A stretch of 25,918 nt of DNA from an uncultured Eubacteriales bacterium (GCA_900544405.1 UQVA01000028.1:1-25918), one strand, 5' to 3'; positions 8,224-16,411 are shown, counted from the stretch's first letter. Numbers and translations are program-made. The notes: generated from the sequence alone by a model not told the origin.

Positions 8224-8645
8224 GGCGTTTTCTCCTCCTTTTTTCGGAAAAATTCGCCCAGGGTCAGGGCCGGGCGTACGAACAGCAGCGGCAGCAGCAG
8301 GGGCAGCAATTCAAAATACCCGCTTTTGGCGCAGGCAAAGAGAATGACCACCAATCCCACCAGCCGCAGGAGATAAGAGGTCTGAATGGCGGCTTGTCCG
8401 CCCTTTACGTTCTGGGCCTCGGCCTTGTCTGCTGCCAGACTGGTGCCAACGGCCATCAGGAAGAAGTTCAGCAGGGCCAGCACCCCGCCCAGAGCGGCGC
8501 TGTACGCCACCCGGCCGGAAAACCGGTGCAGCAGGGCGTAAATTCCAAGCATCACTCCGATGCCCAGCACCTCGCCCACGGCCACAATGGCGGTCTCCTT
8601 GAATACGATCTTTCGGGAATCCAAATGCTCGCCTCCGTCAGTCAT
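8220..8645 (-). CDS. atpI: ATP synthase subunit I family protein
   Basis: Membrane protein of 141 aa (ATG at 8645) with four hydrophobic segments, of the AtpI/subunit I type. Known family members help c-ring assembly or Mg2+ supply and are not part of the final enzyme. Context supports the call: it lies between the AtpZ-like gene and atpB, overlapping both. Two starts are possible: ATG at 8645, which overlaps the previous stop by 8 bases but has no clear ribosome site, or TTG at 8624, which has GGAGG 7 bases upstream. The short N-terminal difference lies outside the membrane core. Confidence 0.8.
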   Translation of the reverse strand: MTDGGEHLDSRKIVFKETAIVAVGEVLGIGVMLGIYALLHRFSGRVAYSAALGGVLALLNFFLMAVGTSLAADKAEAQNVKGGQAAIQTSYLLRLVGLVVILFACAKSGYFELLPLLLPLLFVRPALTLGEFFRKKEEKTP

Positions 8646-8898
8646 GGTCGTTGAAGGAAGCGGCCTGAGGCGGCCCATCCTTCTTTTTGTCCCGGCTCAT
8701 GCGCTCCATGGCTTTCAGGGACGTTCTTAATCCGTCCGCTGCGCCTACCACGCCCAGAACGATGCCGACCCACAGCACCCAGCCGCCCCAGCCACAGGAA
8801 TCCCGCAGCCACACGGCCAGAAAAATAAACCCCGCCGGGGGCAGCGCTACGGAAAGGCCCAGCTGCGTGAGCCAAACCAGAAGGGTGACATTTTTCAT
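8638..8898 (-). CDS. atpZ: AtpZ/AtpI-like small membrane protein
   Basis: 86-aa protein with two membrane helices (about residues 5-30 and 35-60) and a charged cytoplasmic tail (MERMSRDKKKDG). Two-helix layout, size and position as first gene of the atp operon match the AtpZ family, known to act with AtpI in Mg2+/Ca2+ handling or Fo assembly. The ATG at 8898 is preceded by a weak GGTGG site; the frame extends 10 residues further upstream without support. The family assignment rests as much on context as on sequence. Confidence 0.75.
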   Translation of the reverse strand: MKNVTLLVWLTQLGLSVALPPAGFIFLAVWLRDSCGWGGWVLWVGIVLGVVGAADGLRTSLKAMERMSRDKKKDGPPQAASFNDHD

Positions 8899-8939
8899 CG
8901 TGTTCCACCAGCACCTTGCCGAACTCAAATTACGCCGTT

Positions 8940-8968
8940 AGTATATCGCATTTTCACCCGAAATTCAA
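8940..8968 (-). promoter_or_regulatory. Promoter of the ATP synthase operon
   Basis: On the minus strand, TTGAAT (8963-8968) and TATACT (8940-8945) are separated by exactly 17 bases, about 42 bases upstream of the atpZ start. It is the only strong sigma-A-type match before the ten-gene operon. Confidence 0.82.
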
Positions 8969-9054
8969 GGTGTGGACATGGAGAATTTATAAAATATTCA
9001 AAATGGTAACACTCCGATGGAAATGTCCGAAAAGGGGCTTTCCAAAAAGAAGAT

Positions 9055-9072
9055 TTTATAGTACACTATAAA
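9055..9072. promoter_or_regulatory. Palindrome upstream of recD2
   Basis: A perfect inverted repeat, TTTATAGT-AC-ACTATAAA, lies 30 bases before the recD2 start. It contains the only -10-like sequences in the gap (TATAGT or TACACT); no convincing -35 box is seen. It could be an operator or part of the recD2 promoter. Confidence 0.4.
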
Positions 9073-9101
9073 GAAAAGAACTTTATGGGGAGCAGCGGAA
9101 C

Positions 9102-11318
9102 GTGAACGATACGGAAATGGAAATTTTGCAGGGGACCATCAGTGCGGTGGTGTTCCAGAATTATGAGAACGGCTATGCCGTGCTGCGGCTGGCCGCCCAG
9201 GACGGCAATACCGTTACAGTGGTGGGAACCATCCCCATGCCCAGCGTGGGGGAACAGCTGATGGTCACGGGCCGGTGGGGCAATCACTCCGGCTACGGGC
9301 GGCAGTTCGAGGCGGAATTTCTGGAACGGCTCCTGCCCCAGACGGAGAGCCAGATTCTGGCCTTCCTGTCCGGCCGGGCGGTAAAGGGCATCGGACCCAA
9401 GACCGCCGGGCGCATCGTCAGCCGCTTCGGGGCAAAGACCCTGGAAATCATGGAGCGGGAGCCGGAGCAGCTGGCTCAGGTCCCCGGCATTTCCCCTGCC
9501 AAGGCCAAGGCCATCGGGGAGGAATTCCGGCTGCGGACCGGGGTCCGGCGGCTCATGGAATTTTTCGCCCAGCACGACTTGGATGCTCAGCTGGCGGTTC
9601 GGGTCTACCGAATGTACGGCGAGGGAGCCACGGACCTTCTCTATGACGACCCCTATCTTCTCATGGAGGAGGGGCTGGACGCTTCCTTCGGAGCCGTGGA
9701 CCGGTTCGCCATTTCTCTCGGCGTGGCGGGGGACGACCGCCGCCGGGTGGAGGCGGGCATCCTCTTTGAACTGCGCTACAATCTCACCGCCGGACACAGC
9801 TTCCTGCCCAAGGAAAAGCTGGCGGCGGCCACGGCCCAGCTTCTGAGTGTGGACGTGGACACGGTGAACGCCGGTCTGGACCGGCTGGCGGAGGGGGAAC
9901 GGGTGGTTCCGGAGACATTGGCGGGCATTCCGGTTATTTATCTGCCGGAGCTGGCGGAGGCGGAGGCCTATACCGCCATGCGGCTGCTGCAATTTGCCGC
10001 CGACCATAAAAAGACCCCGCCGGACCTGGACAAAATGGTCCGCATTGCCGCTTCGGAAAGCGGCCTTACCTACTCCGCACAACAGGAGCAGGCCATCCGG
10101 GATGCAGCCTCCTGTGGCGTGCTGGTGGTCACCGGCGGCCCAGGCACCGGCAAGACCAGCATCGTCAACGGCATCCTGTCCCTCTTTGACCAGATGGGGG
10201 TGGAGTGCCAGCTGGCGGCCCCTACGGGCCGTGCGGCCAAGCGGCTCACGGAGGTCACGGGCCGGGAGGCAAGCACCATCCACCGGCTGCTGGAGGCGGG
10301 CATCGACCCCAATACCGGCATGATGTACTTTGCCAAGGACGAAAGCAACCCTTTGAAGGCCGGAGCCATCGTGGTGGACGAAATGTCCATGGTGGATATT
10401 TCGCTCTTAAGCCAGCTGCTCCACGCCATCCCGGCGGGAAAGCGACTGATTCTGGTGGGCGACCCGGACCAGCTGCCCCCGGTAGGGCCGGGCTTCCCCT
10501 TCGGGGATATGCTCCGCAGCGAGGCATTGCCCACCGTCCGGCTTACGGAGATTTTCCGGCAGGCAAGGGAAAGCCTCATTGTTATGAACGCCCACCGCAT
10601 CAATCAAGGCCAGATGCCGGACCTGCGGGACCGGAAGCGGGACTTTTTCTTCCTGCCCTGCCGGTCCGAGCAGGAGGTGGGGGCAACGATCGCAGGCCTC
10701 TGCGCCACCCGTCTGCCGAAGAATATGGGCATCCCCTCCGGGGAAATTCAGGTCCTGAGCCCCACCCGAAAGGGAAGCGTGGGGACGGGAAACCTGAACG
10801 TGCTGCTGCAAAATGCCCTGAATCCGGCTTCTCCCGACAAAAAAGAGCGGAAATACCGGGATTTTGCCTTCCGGGAAGGGGACCGGGTCATGCAGATTCG
10901 GAATAATTATGACATCCCCTGGAAAAAGACCGACGGCACCGCCGTAGGCAGCGGCATTTACAACGGCGACATCGGCGTCATTACCGCCATCGAGCTGGAG
11001 CAGGAGTTGGTCCGGGTGGTGTTCGACGACCGGGCGGCGGAATACGACTTCACCATGCTGGAAGAACTGGAACCGGCCTATGCCATCACGGTCCATAAGA
11101 GCCAGGGCAGCGAGTACCGGGCGGTGATTCTATCCTGCTGGGGCGGCTCGCCTTATCTTCTGAACCGGAGCGTCCTCTATACCGCCGTGACGAGAGCAAG
11201 AGAATTGCTGATCCTGGTGGGCCGGGAGGACACCGTGGGGGCCATGGTCAACAACGCCAAAGTGGGCCGCCGCTACACGGGGCTGAAGCTGCGGCTTCAG
11301 GGGAAAACCAAATGCTGA
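9102..11318 (+). CDS. recD2: ATP-dependent DNA helicase RecD2
   Basis: 738-aa superfamily 1 DNA helicase, the RecBC-independent RecD2 type implicated in DNA repair. Order of domains: N-terminal OB-like segment, helix-hairpin-helix around residues 94-106 (VKGIGPKTAGRI), a second HhH-like stretch (VPGISPAKAKAIG), Walker A GGPGTGKT at 345-352, the DEMSMVD Walker B, LVGDPDQLPPVG motif III, and the C-terminal HKSQGSEYRAVIL and YTAVTRAR helicase motifs. The GTG at 9102 is chosen because GGGGAG lies about 9 bases upstream; the next ATG has no site. It overlaps comF by 7 bases. Confidence 0.95.
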   Translation: MNDTEMEILQGTISAVVFQNYENGYAVLRLAAQDGNTVTVVGTIPMPSVGEQLMVTGRWGNHSGYGRQFEAEFLERLLPQTESQILAFLSGRAVKGIGPKTAGRIVSRFGAKTLEIMEREPEQLAQVPGISPAKAKAIGEEFRLRTGVRRLMEFFAQHDLDAQLAVRVYRMYGEGATDLLYDDPYLLMEEGLDASFGAVDRFAISLGVAGDDRRRVEAGILFELRYNLTAGHSFLPKEKLAAATAQLLSVDVDTVNAGLDRLAEGERVVPETLAGIPVIYLPELAEAEAYTAMRLLQFAADHKKTPPDLDKMVRIAASESGLTYSAQQEQAIRDAASCGVLVVTGGPGTGKTSIVNGILSLFDQMGVECQLAAPTGRAAKRLTEVTGREASTIHRLLEAGIDPNTGMMYFAKDESNPLKAGAIVVDEMSMVDISLLSQLLHAIPAGKRLILVGDPDQLPPVGPGFPFGDMLRSEALPTVRLTEIFRQARESLIVMNAHRINQGQMPDLRDRKRDFFFLPCRSEQEVGATIAGLCATRLPKNMGIPSGEIQVLSPTRKGSVGTGNLNVLLQNALNPASPDKKERKYRDFAFREGDRVMQIRNNYDIPWKKTDGTAVGSGIYNGDIGVITAIELEQELVRVVFDDRAAEYDFTMLEELEPAYAITVHKSQGSEYRAVILSCWGGSPYLLNRSVLYTAVTRARELLILVGREDTVGAMVNNAKVGRRYTGLKLRLQGKTKC

Positions 11319-11968
11319 GCCGGGTGTGGGACCTGCTGTTCCCGGAAAAGTGCGTGCTTTGCCAGAAAGTGCTTGAAAAGGGCGAACAGGACCTGTGCCG
11401 GACCTGCCGCATGGGCCTGGAAACTTATCACGGCGGAAAAAAGACCATTCCCTTTGTTGCAAGCTGGACGGCTTTGTGGTATTATGAAGGTAACGTACGG
11501 GAAAGTCTCCTGCGCTATAAGTTCGGCGGACGGGAAAGCTACGCCAAAAGCTACGGCCGCCTGCTGGCCATGACCCTCCTGGAGGAGGACTGGACCTACG
11601 ACCGCATCACCTGGGTGCCCATCAGCCGCCGGCGGAAGCTGCGCCGGGGCTATGACCAGGTGGAGCTGCTGGCCCGGGCCGCTGCAAAGGAACTGGGCCG
11701 GGAGGCAGAGCCTGTGCTGCGGAAGCTGCGGCACAACCCGCCCCAATCCGGCATTCACGGTGCGGCGGAACGCCGGGCCAATGTGCTGGGGGCTTACGGC
11801 CTCCGGAAGGGCGTCAGTGTGGAGGGCCAGCGGATACTGCTGCTGGACGACATCATTACCACCGGCGCTACCGTCAGCGAGTGCGCCCGGGAGCTGCTCA
11901 GCGCCGGGGCCAAGGAAGTGGTCTGCGGCTGCGTGGCGGCGGCAGGCCGGGAATCAAAGAAAAGTTAG
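11312..11968 (+). CDS. comF: ComF family phosphoribosyltransferase-like protein
   Basis: 218-aa ComF-type protein: in Bacillus ComFC is needed for DNA uptake, while in other lineages the family role is less clear. A Cys4 zinc-binding knuckle is at the N terminus (Cys14, Cys17, Cys29, Cys32). The phosphoribosyltransferase fold follows, with the PRPP loop LLLDDIITTGAT at 176-187. The ATG sits inside the 3' end of recD2 (ATGCTGA overlap), so the two are translated together. Pairing with a helicase involved in recombination fits a DNA-handling operon. Confidence 0.92.
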   Translation: MLSRVWDLLFPEKCVLCQKVLEKGEQDLCRTCRMGLETYHGGKKTIPFVASWTALWYYEGNVRESLLRYKFGGRESYAKSYGRLLAMTLLEEDWTYDRITWVPISRRRKLRRGYDQVELLARAAAKELGREAEPVLRKLRHNPPQSGIHGAAERRANVLGAYGLRKGVSVEGQRILLLDDIITTGATVSECARELLSAGAKEVVCGCVAAAGRESKKS

Positions 11969-11977
11969 GTGACGAAT

Positions 11978-13015
11978 ATGCAGTTTTTCTCCAACGATCT
12001 GGGTGTGGACCTGGGTACGGCCAACGTGCTCATCTACGCCGACGGCAAGGGCATCGTGGTCCGGGAGCCGTCGGTGGTGGCCGTGGATAAAAATACAGGC
12101 AGAATTTTGCAGGTAGGCTCCGCCGCCCGGAATATGCTGGGCCGGACCCCCGGCAATGTGGTGGCCATGCGGCCCTTGCAGGGCGGCGTGATCTCCGACC
12201 ATGAAATGACCGTGCGGCTTTTGCAGACCCTGTTCCGCAAGGCCACGAAAACCGGTCTCTTTACCCCCAAGCCCCGTGTGGTCATCTGTGTGCCCAGCGG
12301 CGTGACGGAGGTGGAGGAGCGGACCGTTATCAATGCGGCCATCGAGGCCGGTGCCCGGCGGGTGTATTTGATCGAAGAACCCCTGGCGGCGGCCCTGGGT
12401 GCGGGATTGGACATCCAGGGACCCAACGGCCACATGGTGGTGGACGTGGGGGCCGGCACCACGGATATTGCCGTGCTGAGTCTCAACGGCGTGGCGGCAT
12501 CTTCTTCGCTGACCATCGCAGGCGACGTGTTCGACGAGACCATCGCCCGGTATGTCCGCCGCCGTCACGGGGTCATCATCGGCCAGACCACGGCGGAGGA
12601 CGTGAAAATTCAGATCGGCTCCGTGTACCCCCGGCCGGAGGACATCAGCATGAACGTGAAGGGCCGGGACGCCAAGAACGGCGTGCCCAGAGAACTGACC
12701 CTGCTGTCCTCGGAGGTCTACGAAGTCCTGCGCCGTCCTGCCCGGCAGATCGCCGACGAGGTGCTGTCCGTGCTGGAAGAAACGTCCCCGGAATTGGTCA
12801 GCGACATTTCGGAGAACGGCATTACCCTTACCGGCGGCGGAAGCCAGATCTGGGGCATGGAAATGCTGATTTCCGAGCGGACCGGCATTGCCTGCACCAT
12901 GGCCGACGACCCGGAATCCTGCGTGGCCTTCGGCTGCGGCAAGAGCCTTAGCTGGATCAACCACATGCAGGAAGGACCCATCAACATTGCCCGCCGCCGC
13001 ATCATGCGGGGGTAA
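11978..13015 (+). CDS. mreB: Rod-shape-determining protein, MreB/Mbl type
   Basis: 345-aa bacterial actin that forms membrane-bound filaments guiding side-wall peptidoglycan synthesis. The phosphate 1 loop (GVDLGTANVLIY), phosphate 2 loop (VVDVGAGTTDIAVLS) and adenosine loop (GITLTGGGSQIWG) are intact, and length is usual. Whether it is MreB or the paralogue Mbl cannot be settled here. The ATG at 11978 follows AGGTG by 6 bases, 9 bases after the comF stop; an in-frame GTG three codons earlier overlaps that ribosome site and is less likely. It ends before a terminator shared with the converging HxlR gene. Confidence 0.93.
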   Translation: MQFFSNDLGVDLGTANVLIYADGKGIVVREPSVVAVDKNTGRILQVGSAARNMLGRTPGNVVAMRPLQGGVISDHEMTVRLLQTLFRKATKTGLFTPKPRVVICVPSGVTEVEERTVINAAIEAGARRVYLIEEPLAAALGAGLDIQGPNGHMVVDVGAGTTDIAVLSLNGVAASSSLTIAGDVFDETIARYVRRRHGVIIGQTTAEDVKIQIGSVYPRPEDISMNVKGRDAKNGVPRELTLLSSEVYEVLRRPARQIADEVLSVLEETSPELVSDISENGITLTGGGSQIWGMEMLISERTGIACTMADDPESCVAFGCGKSLSWINHMQEGPINIARRRIMRG

Positions 13016-13054
13016 AAAATGCAGGCGAATATCGCCTGCGGGTGAGATTTTTCC

Positions 13055-13086
13055 GAAACAGGCGTGACCTAGGTCATGCCTGTTTC
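13055..13086 (+). terminator. Terminator after mreB, inside the hxlR 3' end
   Basis: A near-perfect palindrome (GAAACAGGC...GCCTGTTTC, with TGACCTAGGTCA at its centre) is followed by a T-rich run on the plus strand. It includes the stop codon of the converging HxlR gene. A second hairpin, GCAGGCGA/TCGCCTGC at 13021-13039, precedes it without an immediate T tract. Confidence 0.7.
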
Positions 13087-13416
13087 TTTATTTTTCAGCA
13101 CGGACTTGTAATAATTTCCAAAATTTTCCAGCGCATAGATGATGGGCAGCATGGCTCGGCCTAGGTCCGTCAGCCCGTATTCTACCCGGGGCGGCAACTC
13201 CTGGTAGTCGTGGCGGTAAACAAGGCCGTCGTTTATCATTTGCCGCAGGCTGTCCGTCAGCACCTTCTGGGAGATGCCATCCAGGTCCCGCAGCAGTTCA
13301 TTGAAGCGCCAGGGCCGTGCCTTCAGGTTCCGCAAAATCAACAGCTTCCATTTTCCACCGATTAGCGATACGGCGGTAGCCACCGGACAGGCAGGCAATT
13401 CGGCTCGTGTTTTCAT
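13069..13416 (-). CDS. HxlR-family transcriptional regulator
   Basis: 115-aa winged-helix regulator of the HxlR/YodB/HypR type. The N-terminal conserved segment CPVATAVSLIGGKWKLLIL begins with Cys10, at the position of the redox-sensing Cys in YodB/HypR. It is followed by RFNELLRDLDGISQKVLTDSLRQM (recognition helix region) and the wing RVEYGLTDLGR. The ATG at 13416 is preceded by GAGGTG at 7-8 bases. The gene is divergent from the cupin gene at 13562, so it probably controls that gene and itself, possibly in response to electrophiles or oxidants (inference from the family). Confidence 0.92.
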   Translation of the reverse strand: MKTRAELPACPVATAVSLIGGKWKLLILRNLKARPWRFNELLRDLDGISQKVLTDSLRQMINDGLVYRHDYQELPPRVEYGLTDLGRAMLPIIYALENFGNYYKSVLKNKETGMT

Positions 13417-13454
13417 GGAGATCACCTCACTTCCTGATGATACCACACATTCCG

Positions 13455-13487
13455 AAAAAAGTATATAGTTATAAAAAAGTGCGTACT
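13455..13487. promoter_or_regulatory. Candidate HxlR operator
   Basis: In the 145-bp divergent gap, two 15-base direct repeats (AAAAAAGTATATAGT and AAAAAAGTGCGTACT, 11 of 15 identical) start 18 bases apart. They lie on an AT-rich stretch that carries a minus-strand TATACT. A plus-strand TAGACT lies at 13509-13514. The layout suits a shared operator for the regulator and the cupin gene. Confidence 0.45.
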
Positions 13488-13561
13488 GGTTTTTCTGGGA
13501 AAAGGTGTTAGACTGTGCATAGGCGGCGGGAAGCCGCCAATATCACCGGGAGGGAATCCTT

Positions 13562-13918
13562 ATGAAACATTATGAAAAAGTCAATACCGGCAGCGAGGGC
13601 CGGGTAGAACTCCACGACCGCCTGGGCCTGACCGGCGCAGAGATCAGCATTAACCGGTTGCCCGCCGGGGCTGGGGTGCCTTTTGTCCATGCCCATCGGC
13701 AGAACGAGGAAATATACGGCATCTTCTCCGGCCGGGGGACCGTTACCATCGATGGGGAGACCGTGGCCCTCACCGCCGGAGACTGGCTGCGTATTGCGCC
13801 TGCTGCCAAGCGGCAGTTCTCTGCAGCGGCGGACAGCGGCATCGAATATGTCTGCATTCAGGTCCGGGAAAACTCTCTGGAAGGCTTCACCGCCGACGAT
13901 GCGATTCTCTTTAATTAA
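13562..13918 (+). CDS. Cupin domain protein
   Basis: 118-aa single-domain cupin, a small beta-barrel that may bind a metal. The first cupin motif is clear: His43 and His45 in FVHAHRQNEE, then Glu49 and GIFSGRG. The second motif normally ends in a metal-binding His, but here the matching stretch is IAPAAKRQF with no His, so the metal site may be incomplete. A strong GGGAGGGA ribosome site precedes the ATG at 13562, and a GGCGGC/GCCGCC hairpin lies in the leader. It is divergent from the HxlR gene and probably its target. Substrate unknown. Confidence 0.88.
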   Translation: MKHYEKVNTGSEGRVELHDRLGLTGAEISINRLPAGAGVPFVHAHRQNEEIYGIFSGRGTVTIDGETVALTAGDWLRIAPAAKRQFSAAADSGIEYVCIQVRENSLEGFTADDAILFN

Positions 13919-13931
13919 GGAATTTTTTCAG

Positions 13932-13968
13932 AAAAAGCACAGTCCCGAACGCCGGGGCTGTGCTTTTT
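13932..13968 (+). terminator. Rho-independent terminator of the cupin gene
   Basis: A 16-bp stem (one G-U pair) with a 5-base loop ends in TTTTT, 13 bases past the cupin stop codon. Confidence 0.9.
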
Positions 13969-14010
13969 CTACCCAGAAAACAAAAGCGGGGCGGAATTTG
14001 CGGAAAAACC

Positions 14011-14039
14011 TTGCGCCGGAGGGGGAAATGCGTTATACT
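14011..14039 (+). promoter_or_regulatory. Promoter of the 14075-16411 operon
   Basis: TTGCGC and TATACT are separated by 17 bases, ending 35 bases before the first start codon. The -10 box is strong and the -35 box partial. Confidence 0.65.
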
Positions 14040-14074
14040 ATACAAAACTGCGCCAAATGGGAGGCTGCATCGCA

Positions 14075-14842
14075 ATGACCGTGGACGAATTCTTTTCCGT
14101 GTGCGCCCGGATGGGCTTTTCCCGCTGCGGAAAAGGGTATGCCCGCTGCCTGGGGGACGGGGTCTATCAGGAGCTTTCCGCTCCCGGAACCGGCTACCTG
14201 AGCCATTCCTCCCCGGAATTTCTCCAATGGCGCAGACGCGCCCCGGTACTGGAATTTCGGCTCCGGTCCATGTATGCAGACCCTTCTTATTTTCGTACGC
14301 CCCAGATCCCCTTTTACCCCGAAAATCTGGTGGGGGACCGATATGTCTCCGGGGATTATCAGGGATTTGCCAATCAGTGTGACCTGATGCTTTCCGTGGG
14401 CTTTGTGGTGCTGGATACCGTTACCACCCAGTCCCGGCTGCTGGAATGGAGTCGGAAGCTGGAGGCGGCCCAGTATCCGGAGGAAACGCCGGACCGGTCC
14501 GAGCTGTGTCCGGCCATGATCCTCTGCGGGGAGCTGGAGATGGCGGAGCGGGTGCTGAACACATCCTTTACCCATATCTGGATGGCCTTTCACGAGGAGT
14601 ACGACGGTTTAAAGGCCTGCGGCGAGTTTGAAAAGTATCTCCGTATGGAAGCTGCCCGCACCCAGGCCGCCATGCCGGTATCGGAGACCCTGACCATGCT
14701 GAAGGGCGGTCGCTGGGGAGAGCTTTGTATATATTTTGACCGGTGCCTGGCCCAGAATACCCTGGACCTGCAGCGCTCTGGCGCACTTTTTGCCCCGAAT
14801 TTCAATCCACAATACTGCGATTTGGGTGGGGACCTTTCCTGA
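14075..14842 (+). CDS. Protein of unknown function
   Basis: 255-aa protein that I do not recognise. It has no signal peptide or membrane helix and looks like a soluble cytoplasmic alpha/beta protein. Visible features are several Cys residues near the N terminus (in VCARMGFSRCGKGYARC), aromatic-rich stretches such as MYADPSYFRTPQIPFYPENL, and a helical C-terminal half containing LCGELEMAERVLNTSF. The ATG at 14075 is preferred because GGGAGG lies 10 bases upstream; an ATG six codons earlier has no site. It is first in an operon with a DivIVA-like protein, which starts 19 bases after its stop. Confidence 0.75.
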   Translation: MTVDEFFSVCARMGFSRCGKGYARCLGDGVYQELSAPGTGYLSHSSPEFLQWRRRAPVLEFRLRSMYADPSYFRTPQIPFYPENLVGDRYVSGDYQGFANQCDLMLSVGFVVLDTVTTQSRLLEWSRKLEAAQYPEETPDRSELCPAMILCGELEMAERVLNTSFTHIWMAFHEEYDGLKACGEFEKYLRMEAARTQAAMPVSETLTMLKGGRWGELCIYFDRCLAQNTLDLQRSGALFAPNFNPQYCDLGGDLS

Positions 14843-14861
14843 CCCGGATAGGAGGAAACTT

Positions 14862-15443
14862 ATGTCAACCAATCTGAATTTCCGCTCTGCCCTCAACGGC
14901 TTCAACCGGGAGGATGTGGTGAATTACATCGAATTTCTGACCAACCGCCATGTGTCGGACCTGAGCCAGATGAAGGCCCAGCTGGACGCGGCCAACGAGG
15001 AGATCGAACGGCTGAAGGCCCAGCCCGCTTCGGAGGCGGCCCCTGCGGAGACGGCTGCTGCCCCGGTGGAGGACACCGAAGCCCTGATCCAGGCCAAGGC
15101 CCGCATTGCAGAACTGGAAGCCCAGGTGGCGGCCCTGAACGCCCGGGAGCCGGCCCCGGCTCTGTCTGAGAACGCTCAGGCGGAACTGGAAGCCTATCGC
15201 CGGGCCGAGCGCACCGAGCGTGCCGCCCGTCAGCGGGCCGCCCAGCTGTGCAACCAGGCCAACGCCATTCTGGCCGATGCCACGGCAAAGGTGGAGGAGG
15301 CAGGCTCCCAGATGGAGGAGACCTTGGGCAGCGTCAGCACCCAGCTCAGCGCCCTGCAGACCGCCATTCTCCAGGGCAAGAGCGCTCTGCGGGATGCGGC
15401 TACGGAGCTTTACGCCCTGACCCCGGATGAAGAGGACGCATGA
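14862..15443 (+). CDS. DivIVA-like coiled-coil protein
   Basis: 193-aa protein. The N terminus (NFRSALNGFNREDVVNYIEFL, residues 6-26 approximately) resembles the start of DivIVA/GpsB-type proteins, where a short fold precedes a coiled coil that scaffolds division or pole proteins. A coiled coil follows at about 30-54, then an Ala/Pro/Glu-rich linker (55-75), and a second long Ala/Glu/Arg-rich coiled coil (75-180). The ATG is set by GGAGG with 6 bases spacing. Its stop overlaps the next gene by 4 bases (ATGA). Similarity is to the domain layout; a specific role in division is inferred. Confidence 0.75.
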   Translation: MSTNLNFRSALNGFNREDVVNYIEFLTNRHVSDLSQMKAQLDAANEEIERLKAQPASEAAPAETAAAPVEDTEALIQAKARIAELEAQVAALNAREPAPALSENAQAELEAYRRAERTERAARQRAAQLCNQANAILADATAKVEEAGSQMEETLGSVSTQLSALQTAILQGKSALRDAATELYALTPDEEDA

Positions 15444-16411
15444 AAGACTTCTTCCCGGCCTATTATGACCGATTCCGCTGCCTGGCCGGGGCTTGCCCGG
15501 ACAGCTGCTGCCAGGAATGGGACGTAGACGTGGACCCGGATTCGGCGAAGCGTTACCGGGCCTTGCCGGGGGAACTGGGGGATGCCCTCCGGGCCGCTTT
15601 GAAGGACACGGAGGACGGAACGGTTCTGGCCCAAACTTCCGGCCGCTGCCCCATGTGGCGGCAGGACGGCCTGTGCCGTATTCAGGCGGAATTGGGGGAG
15701 CAGGCCCTGTGCCATGTCTGCCGGACGTTCCCTCGGCTCACCCATGAATACGAGGGCTTCACGGAACACGCTCTGGAATTGTCCTGCCCGGAGGCCGCCC
15801 GGCTCATCCTCACCGAAGCGCCGGGCCGTTGGGTCCCGGAAGCGGAGGGAGATTTGGGCTTTCTGGTCCGGAGCCGGGAGCAGGCCCGTGATTTGTTGGA
15901 GGATAGCCGCTTTTCCGTGGGGGAGCGGCTGGCTGCGCTGCTGATTTTCGCAGGAAAAGCGGAGGATGCCCTCTGCGCCGGGGAAACGGTTCCGGATTTG
16001 GACCCGGAGGCGGCGCTGGATACGGCACGGGAATTGGCCGGACCGGGGGAACTGGCTCCGGTGCTGGAATTTTACAAATCTCTGGAAATCCTCACGAAAG
16101 CGTGGCGGCAGCGGCTGGAGGCACCCATGCCCGTCCCCTGGACCGATGCCCATGGCCGCCTGGCCCGGTATTTTCTGGACCGCTATTGGCTCCAGGCCGT
16201 GTCCGACGGGGAAATCTGGGCACGGGCCAAGCTGGTGGTCCTGTCCTGCCTGACGATTCGTTTTCTGGGCGGGGACCTGACGGAGACGGCCCAGCTTTAT
16301 TCCAAGGAGATCGAGAACGACCCGGAGAACATTGATGCCATTCTGGACGGGGCCTATAGCGAAAAGGCCCTGACGGATGCCAATTTGCTGGGCCTGCTGC
16401 TCCGGCCCTGA
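15440..16411 (+). CDS. FliB-like (flagellin lysine-N-methylase family) Cys-cluster protein
   Basis: 323-aa protein of the family named after flagellin lysine-N-methylase FliB. Nine Cys residues in the first 120 positions form the typical cluster: Cys14, 19, 23, 24 (FRCLAGACPDSCC), Cys70, 79, 91, 94 and Cys116, likely binding a metal or iron-sulfur centre. The C-terminal half is helical, with the LEILTKAWRQRLE and ARYFLDRYWLQAV stretches common in this family. No flagellar gene is in view, and many Clostridia carry the family without flagella, so the methylase name should be treated with care. It is the last gene of the operon, overlapping the DivIVA-like gene by 4 bases. Confidence 0.82.
   Translation: MKDFFPAYYDRFRCLAGACPDSCCQEWDVDVDPDSAKRYRALPGELGDALRAALKDTEDGTVLAQTSGRCPMWRQDGLCRIQAELGEQALCHVCRTFPRLTHEYEGFTEHALELSCPEAARLILTEAPGRWVPEAEGDLGFLVRSREQARDLLEDSRFSVGERLAALLIFAGKAEDALCAGETVPDLDPEAALDTARELAGPGELAPVLEFYKSLEILTKAWRQRLEAPMPVPWTDAHGRLARYFLDRYWLQAVSDGEIWARAKLVVLSCLTIRFLGGDLTETAQLYSKEIENDPENIDAILDGAYSEKALTDANLLGLLLRP

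Noticed and set aside
13021..13039. First hairpin after mreB as the main terminator
   Set aside because: The stem is good but the T run begins 8 bases later; the palindrome at 13055-13086 fits better.
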